DNA from: Clostridia bacterium
GTDB lineage: Bacteria; Bacillota_A; Clostridia; Christensenellales; Aristaeellaceae
Assembly: GCA_017620455.1 (NCBI GenBank)
Contig: JAFZQK010000070.1
Span: 1 to 10,473, forward strand
Length of the DNA stretch: 10,473 nt
Reading direction: 5' to 3'
Positions 7,496-10,473 of this stretch are shown piece by piece (position 1 is the stretch's first letter; each line of letters begins with the position of its first letter). A program made the translations under genes and the position numbers. The notes under the pieces are model-generated. The model saw only the letters and a list, made by a program, of their open reading frames with translations, made no database searches and was not told where the DNA came from.

Positions 7496-7599
7496 CCCGT
7501 AAAATTGCCATCGTTCCCCTGCGTCACGTATCAATGAATGGCAGCCCCGTTTCTGCCGTTTTCCCGCGTATTCCGGGCGTCCTCCCGGCGATATCGGCG

Positions 7600-7628
7600 T
7601 TGACGCTAAGCGGGAAATCGGTTATAAT
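7600..7628 (+). promoter_or_regulatory. Sigma-A promoter of the FecR/repeat protein gene
   Basis: A -35 box TTGACG (7600-7605), a 17-bp spacer and a perfect TATAAT (7623-7628) predict a start near 7635. Confidence 0.87.
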
Positions 7629-7634
7629 ATTCTG

Positions 7635-7790
7635 GGAAAATGGGGATGGATGGGCAAGCCCCGGCATCCTTTGCAAAAGCAGCGGATCCGCCCGCCGTTT
7701 TCTTCCGCGCACGTTCCCGGCCGACGCGTTTTCCCGGCCGTATTTCGCCTGTGCAGCGCCCTGACGCGCTGGAAAAGAAGGGAGCTATTT
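7635..7790 (+). other. Untranslated leader of the large surface protein gene
   Basis: The leader is about 156 nt. GGATG (7648-7652) can pair with CATCC (7665-7669). CGGCCG at 7718-7723 can pair with CGGCCG at 7735-7740 over an 11-nt loop, but no T run follows that would make it a terminator. The ribosome binding site AAGGGAG (about 7778-7784) ends the stretch. Between the terminator at 7495 and the promoter at 7600 I see no gene. A short plus-strand frame at 7640-8164 has no ribosome binding site and is not the reading frame used downstream. Confidence 0.6.
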
Positions 7791-10473
7791 ATGAGAATTC
7801 CGCTCCGAAAAAAAATCTTTCTTTCCGCCGCTGCGGTCTTGCTGATCGCCGTGCTTCTGTGCGGCGCCGCAGCCGAAACAGAAGAATACGCCGCCCAGAC
7901 CATGCGCCTGCTGCAGTACACGGGCGACGTGCAGATCCTGGACGCCGAGGGCAGCCCCCGGTTCGTGATGGAAAACGTGCGCTTCTCCAGCGGCGAAACC
8001 ATGATGACCGGCGAAAGCAGCCTGGCCTCCGTGGGCCTGGACGAAAGCAAGATCGTCACCGTGGACGAACTGAGCAGCGTGGAATTCATCCAGCAGGAAG
8101 GCCACATCCTTCTGTCCCTCAAGGAAGGCACGCTGCTGCTGGACGTGGAAAAAAAGCTGGATGAAAACGAGGCCGTGGACATCCAGACCTCCACCATGAC
8201 CGTAGGCATCCGCGGCACCATCGTGGGCCTGTCCGTGCTGCAGCCCACCCCGGATGTACAGAATCCCGGGGCGGAGAAAGGCCAGCAGAGCGACGGCCAC
8301 GGCCAGATCGTTATGCTGTGGATGATGGCCGGCGTCGGTCACGTGGAATACGTGGACAGCCAGGGCAACCGGAACACGTTCCGTGCTGCCGCCGGCACCG
8401 CGGTCATCATAGCGGACCGTGACGGGGACGGCACGGCGGATTCCCAGCCGGGAGTGCAGCAAATCTCGGAAATGACCGTGCCGGACTGCTTTGTGGATTA
8501 TCTGCGGGACAATCCGGCCGCGCTTCAGCGCGTGACGGAAGAAACCGGGCTGACCCTGGATGATCTTGCGAACGGCGCCGGCGAAAGCCTCCTGGGTGCG
8601 GGAACCGCCGGCTTCGATTATGCCGCCTCCGGCGACTGGCGCTGGCCCTCCAAGGTCACGCTGGTAGCCCAGAGCGCCACGAAAATGTACGACGGCAAGC
8701 CCCTTTCCCGGCCCGACGTGCTGGTGGACGGCCTTCCCGTGGGGCTTTTCTGCTCTGTCGCCGTCGCCGGCGAGCAGACCGACGCCGGCAGCAGCGGCAA
8801 CGTCATCAAAAGCTATGCGATCTATAACGCAAATAACGAGAACGTAACGGATCATTTTACGAATATCGAAACCGTGAACGGCACCCTCACCGTGGAAAAA
8901 GCCCAGCTCACCGTGTGGACCGACAGCGCCGAAAAAACCTATGACGGCACGCCGCTGACGGCGAAGGAAGCAAAGCTGCACCGGGTGCCCGGCTATGAGA
9001 AGAACGACGCCCCCTGGAAAAACAGCTCCTTCCTGGTTTCCCCCAACGTCAACGAGCAGACCCTCTACGGCATCTGCGGCACCGTGATCGTCCACGGCAA
9101 AAGCCCCCTCACCGGCGCCACCCAGGATATCCCGGTGAACGCCGGCGAAAAGCTGACCATCTATCTGAACAGCACCGGAGAAACCATCCGGTTTGAAAAA
9201 ACCGCCGTTGCCGCCGACGCGCTTCCTCCGGAGCTGGTAAACCTGTATCTGGACAATCCGGATCTGCTGGCAAAGGCCTGCGAGCAGACGGGATGGACCA
9301 AGGCCGACATCGAAAAAAGGAAAGCGGCCCTGGGAAGCGCGAATACCGCGGATCTTACGTCCCGGGACGGCCTGAACGTCAGCGCCGCCGGCGCGGACAG
9401 CCTGATCCTGGACTTTACCGACGTGCAGATCCACGTCGACTCCTCCGTCACCAATTACGACGGCCGCGCCCTGGGGCCCCAGGAAGCGAAGTTCATCTCC
9501 ATCCCCCTGGACCCCACCATCACCGTGACCGCCACCGGCAGCCAGACCGACGTGGGCACCAGCAAAAACGGCTATGAAATCAAATGGGGCGACGCCAACA
9601 AGAATAACTATACCGTGGTGGAGGACCTAGGCACCCTGACGGTCTACCCCGCCGCCCTCACCGTCACCACCGGCTCCGCCGCCAAAGCCTATGACGGCAC
9701 GCCGCTGAGTTGCGAAGAGGCTTCCGTCGCGGGCCTGGTGGGCGGCGAAACCGCCACCGTCACCGCCACCGGCAGCCAAACCGACGTAGGCACCTCCGAC
9801 AATACCTACACCCTCGCCTGGGGCACCGCCAAGGAAAGCAACTATACCGTAACAGACAGTCTGGGCATCCTGACGGTCACCGACGCCCTCACCCCCGGCG
9901 CCGTCAGCTTTACCGCCGGCTCCGCCAGCAAGATCTATGACGGCACGCCGCTGACCGTCAGCAACGCGACGGCCGCCGGCCTGCCCGAAGGCTATACCTT
10001 CAGCGCCGTCGTCGAAGGCAGCCAGACCGACGCGGGCGCCGGCACCAGCACCGTCGTTTCCTGGACGATCCTGGATGCAAGCGGGGCGGACGTCACCGCC
10101 AGCTTCTCCAACGTGAGCACCGCGACGGGCACGCTGAAAGTCAACCCCGCGCCCCTCACCGTCACCACCGGGTCCGCCACCAAATCCTACGACGGCACGG
10201 CCCTCACCGCCACCGCCGAAATCACCGGCCTGGTGGGCAGCGAGACTGCCACCGCCACCGCCACCGGCAGCCAGACGGACGTGGGCACATCCGACAACAC
10301 TTACACCTTCGCCTGGGGCACCGCCAAGGCGGGCAACTATACCGTAACGGAAACCCTGGGCACCCTGGAAGTGACGGCGAACACTACGCCCATTACCTTC
10401 ACCGCCGCTTCCACCAGCAAGACCTATGACGGGTCTCCCCTTACCGACAGCGGCGTGACCGCAGAAGGCCTGC
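7791..10473 (+). CDS. Large secreted FecR-domain protein with YDG/MBG-like repeats, 3'-truncated by the window edge
   Basis: The frame is open for 894 codons from ATG 7791 to the end of the window. An AAGGGAG ribosome binding site lies 6 nt before the start. Residues 1-28 are a clear signal peptide (MRIPLRKK, hydrophobic core, GAAA cleavage). Residues about 35-150 are a FecR-type domain, with ESSLASVGLDESKIVTVDE and the hallmark VGIRGT (138-143). Next come a DRDGDGTAD loop (209-217) resembling a calcium loop and a helical YLRDNP segment (237-242). From 288 on there are repeats of about 78-84 residues with a YDG core, at residues 300, 384, 556, 634, 716, 800 and 879. Such repeats occur in large adhesin-like surface proteins, so a cell-surface or matrix-binding role is inferred. 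The C-terminal anchor lies outside the window. A long antisense frame across this region is a high-GC shadow. Confidence 0.9.
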   Translation, partial: MRIPLRKKIFLSAAAVLLIAVLLCGAAAETEEYAAQTMRLLQYTGDVQILDAEGSPRFVMENVRFSSGETMMTGESSLASVGLDESKIVTVDELSSVEFIQQEGHILLSLKEGTLLLDVEKKLDENEAVDIQTSTMTVGIRGTIVGLSVLQPTPDVQNPGAEKGQQSDGHGQIVMLWMMAGVGHVEYVDSQGNRNTFRAAAGTAVIIADRDGDGTADSQPGVQQISEMTVPDCFVDYLRDNPAALQRVTEETGLTLDDLANGAGESLLGAGTAGFDYAASGDWRWPSKVTLVAQSATKMYDGKPLSRPDVLVDGLPVGLFCSVAVAGEQTDAGSSGNVIKSYAIYNANNENVTDHFTNIETVNGTLTVEKAQLTVWTDSAEKTYDGTPLTAKEAKLHRVPGYEKNDAPWKNSSFLVSPNVNEQTLYGICGTVIVHGKSPLTGATQDIPVNAGEKLTIYLNSTGETIRFEKTAVAADALPPELVNLYLDNPDLLAKACEQTGWTKADIEKRKAALGSANTADLTSRDGLNVSAAGADSLILDFTDVQIHVDSSVTNYDGRALGPQEAKFISIPLDPTITVTATGSQTDVGTSKNGYEIKWGDANKNNYTVVEDLGTLTVYPAALTVTTGSAAKAYDGTPLSCEEASVAGLVGGETATVTATGSQTDVGTSDNTYTLAWGTAKESNYTVTDSLGILTVTDALTPGAVSFTAGSASKIYDGTPLTVSNATAAGLPEGYTFSAVVEGSQTDAGAGTSTVVSWTILDASGADVTASFSNVSTATGTLKVNPAPLTVTTGSATKSYDGTALTATAEITGLVGSETATATATGSQTDVGTSDNTYTFAWGTAKAGNYTVTETLGTLEVTANTTPITFTAASTSKTYDGSPLTDSGVTAEGL
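8652..9167 (+). repeat. First YDG repeat pair: one intact B-type repeat and one disrupted repeat
   Basis: Codons 288-372 form a full repeat with YDGKPL at 300 and QTDAG, ending in GTLTV. Codons from 373 begin a second one (TYDGTPLT at 383-390), but it departs from the pattern after about residue 400 and runs into a segment with GICGT (427-431) that is not repeat-like. Confidence 0.75.
9423..10473 (+). repeat. Tandem YDG repeats of alternating A and B type, running off the window
   Basis: Repeat boundaries by codon are 545-622 (A), 623-704 (A), 705-788 (B), 789-867 (A) and 868-894 (B, cut). A-type units carry GSQTDVGTS and WG-A-NYTV and are about 78-82 residues. B-type units carry QTDAG and a SWTILDASG-like stretch and are about 84. 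Stretches such as 9771-9852 and 10266-10347 are close to identical in DNA, which indicates recent duplication. The repeats are coding and have no spacers, so this is not a CRISPR array. Confidence 0.88.

Noticed and set aside
6136..7527. 463-codon open frame on the minus strand opposite TM1266 and the solute-binding protein gene
   Set aside because: It is His- and Gly-rich shadow translation. Both plus-strand genes are clear family members with good ribosome binding sites, and the frame runs through two terminators.
7785..9434. 549-codon open frame on the minus strand
   Set aside because: It lies wholly opposite the FecR/repeat gene, which has a promoter, ribosome binding site, signal peptide and recognisable domains. 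The antisense product has the compositional bias of a shadow in high-GC DNA and no recognisable domain.
9423..10473. Direct repeats as a CRISPR array or minisatellite
   Set aside because: The units are about 234-252 bp, keep the reading frame and encode YDG repeats, with no short repeat-spacer pattern.

Overview
The window is about 60% GC by eye and reads as a chromosomal segment of a GC-rich anaerobic Firmicute, probably an uncultured Clostridia or Oscillospiraceae-like gut bacterium. This is an inference from several signs: a Firmicute-type GroEL, near-consensus sigma-A promoters, AGGAGG-type ribosome binding sites, a TM1266-family protein (a family tied to [FeFe]-hydrogenase systems), a secreted YARHG/SH3 protein, and a variant diaminopimelate decarboxylase with the HAFLAS signature. 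I see no transposase, integrase, CRISPR array, tRNA or rRNA.

Layout: (1) 1-1071, the C-terminal two thirds of groEL, closed by a strong terminator. (2) 1233-2141, a secreted YARHG-SH3 protein with its own promoter. It ends in a hairpin shared with the convergent operon. (3) A minus-strand operon, 4472 down to 2198, of three genes joined by 4-bp stop/start overlaps: a class I glutamine amidotransferase-like peptidase C26 (PuuD-like), a calcineurin-type metallophosphoesterase, and an endonuclease IV-like TIM barrel. (4) The divergent lysA-like gene, 4663-5910. (5) A promoter and a structured leader of about 160 nt ending in an intrinsic terminator directly in front of a ribosome binding site. 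It is followed by a TM1266-family gene and an NMT1/SsuA-like solute-binding protein gene, then a strong terminator. (6) A promoter, a 156-nt leader and a very large secreted FecR-domain protein with YDG/MBG-like repeats. That gene starts at 7791 and is still open at the window end, 894 codons later.

Most genes are ordinary. The most unusual part is 5984-7495. The leader has the architecture of a riboswitch or attenuator that I cannot assign to a known class, and it would control a two-gene unit (TM1266 plus a solute-binding protein) that lacks a permease, an ATPase and any hydrogenase gene. The second notable object is the repeat protein. Inside its repeat array it carries what looks like a degenerate second copy of the stretch that follows its own FecR domain.

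Five sigma-A-like promoters can be read, each with a 17-bp spacer, so transcription unit boundaries are unusually clear. The window probably holds six units: the groEL end, YARHG-SH3, the three-gene minus operon, lysA, TM1266-SBP, and the surface protein.
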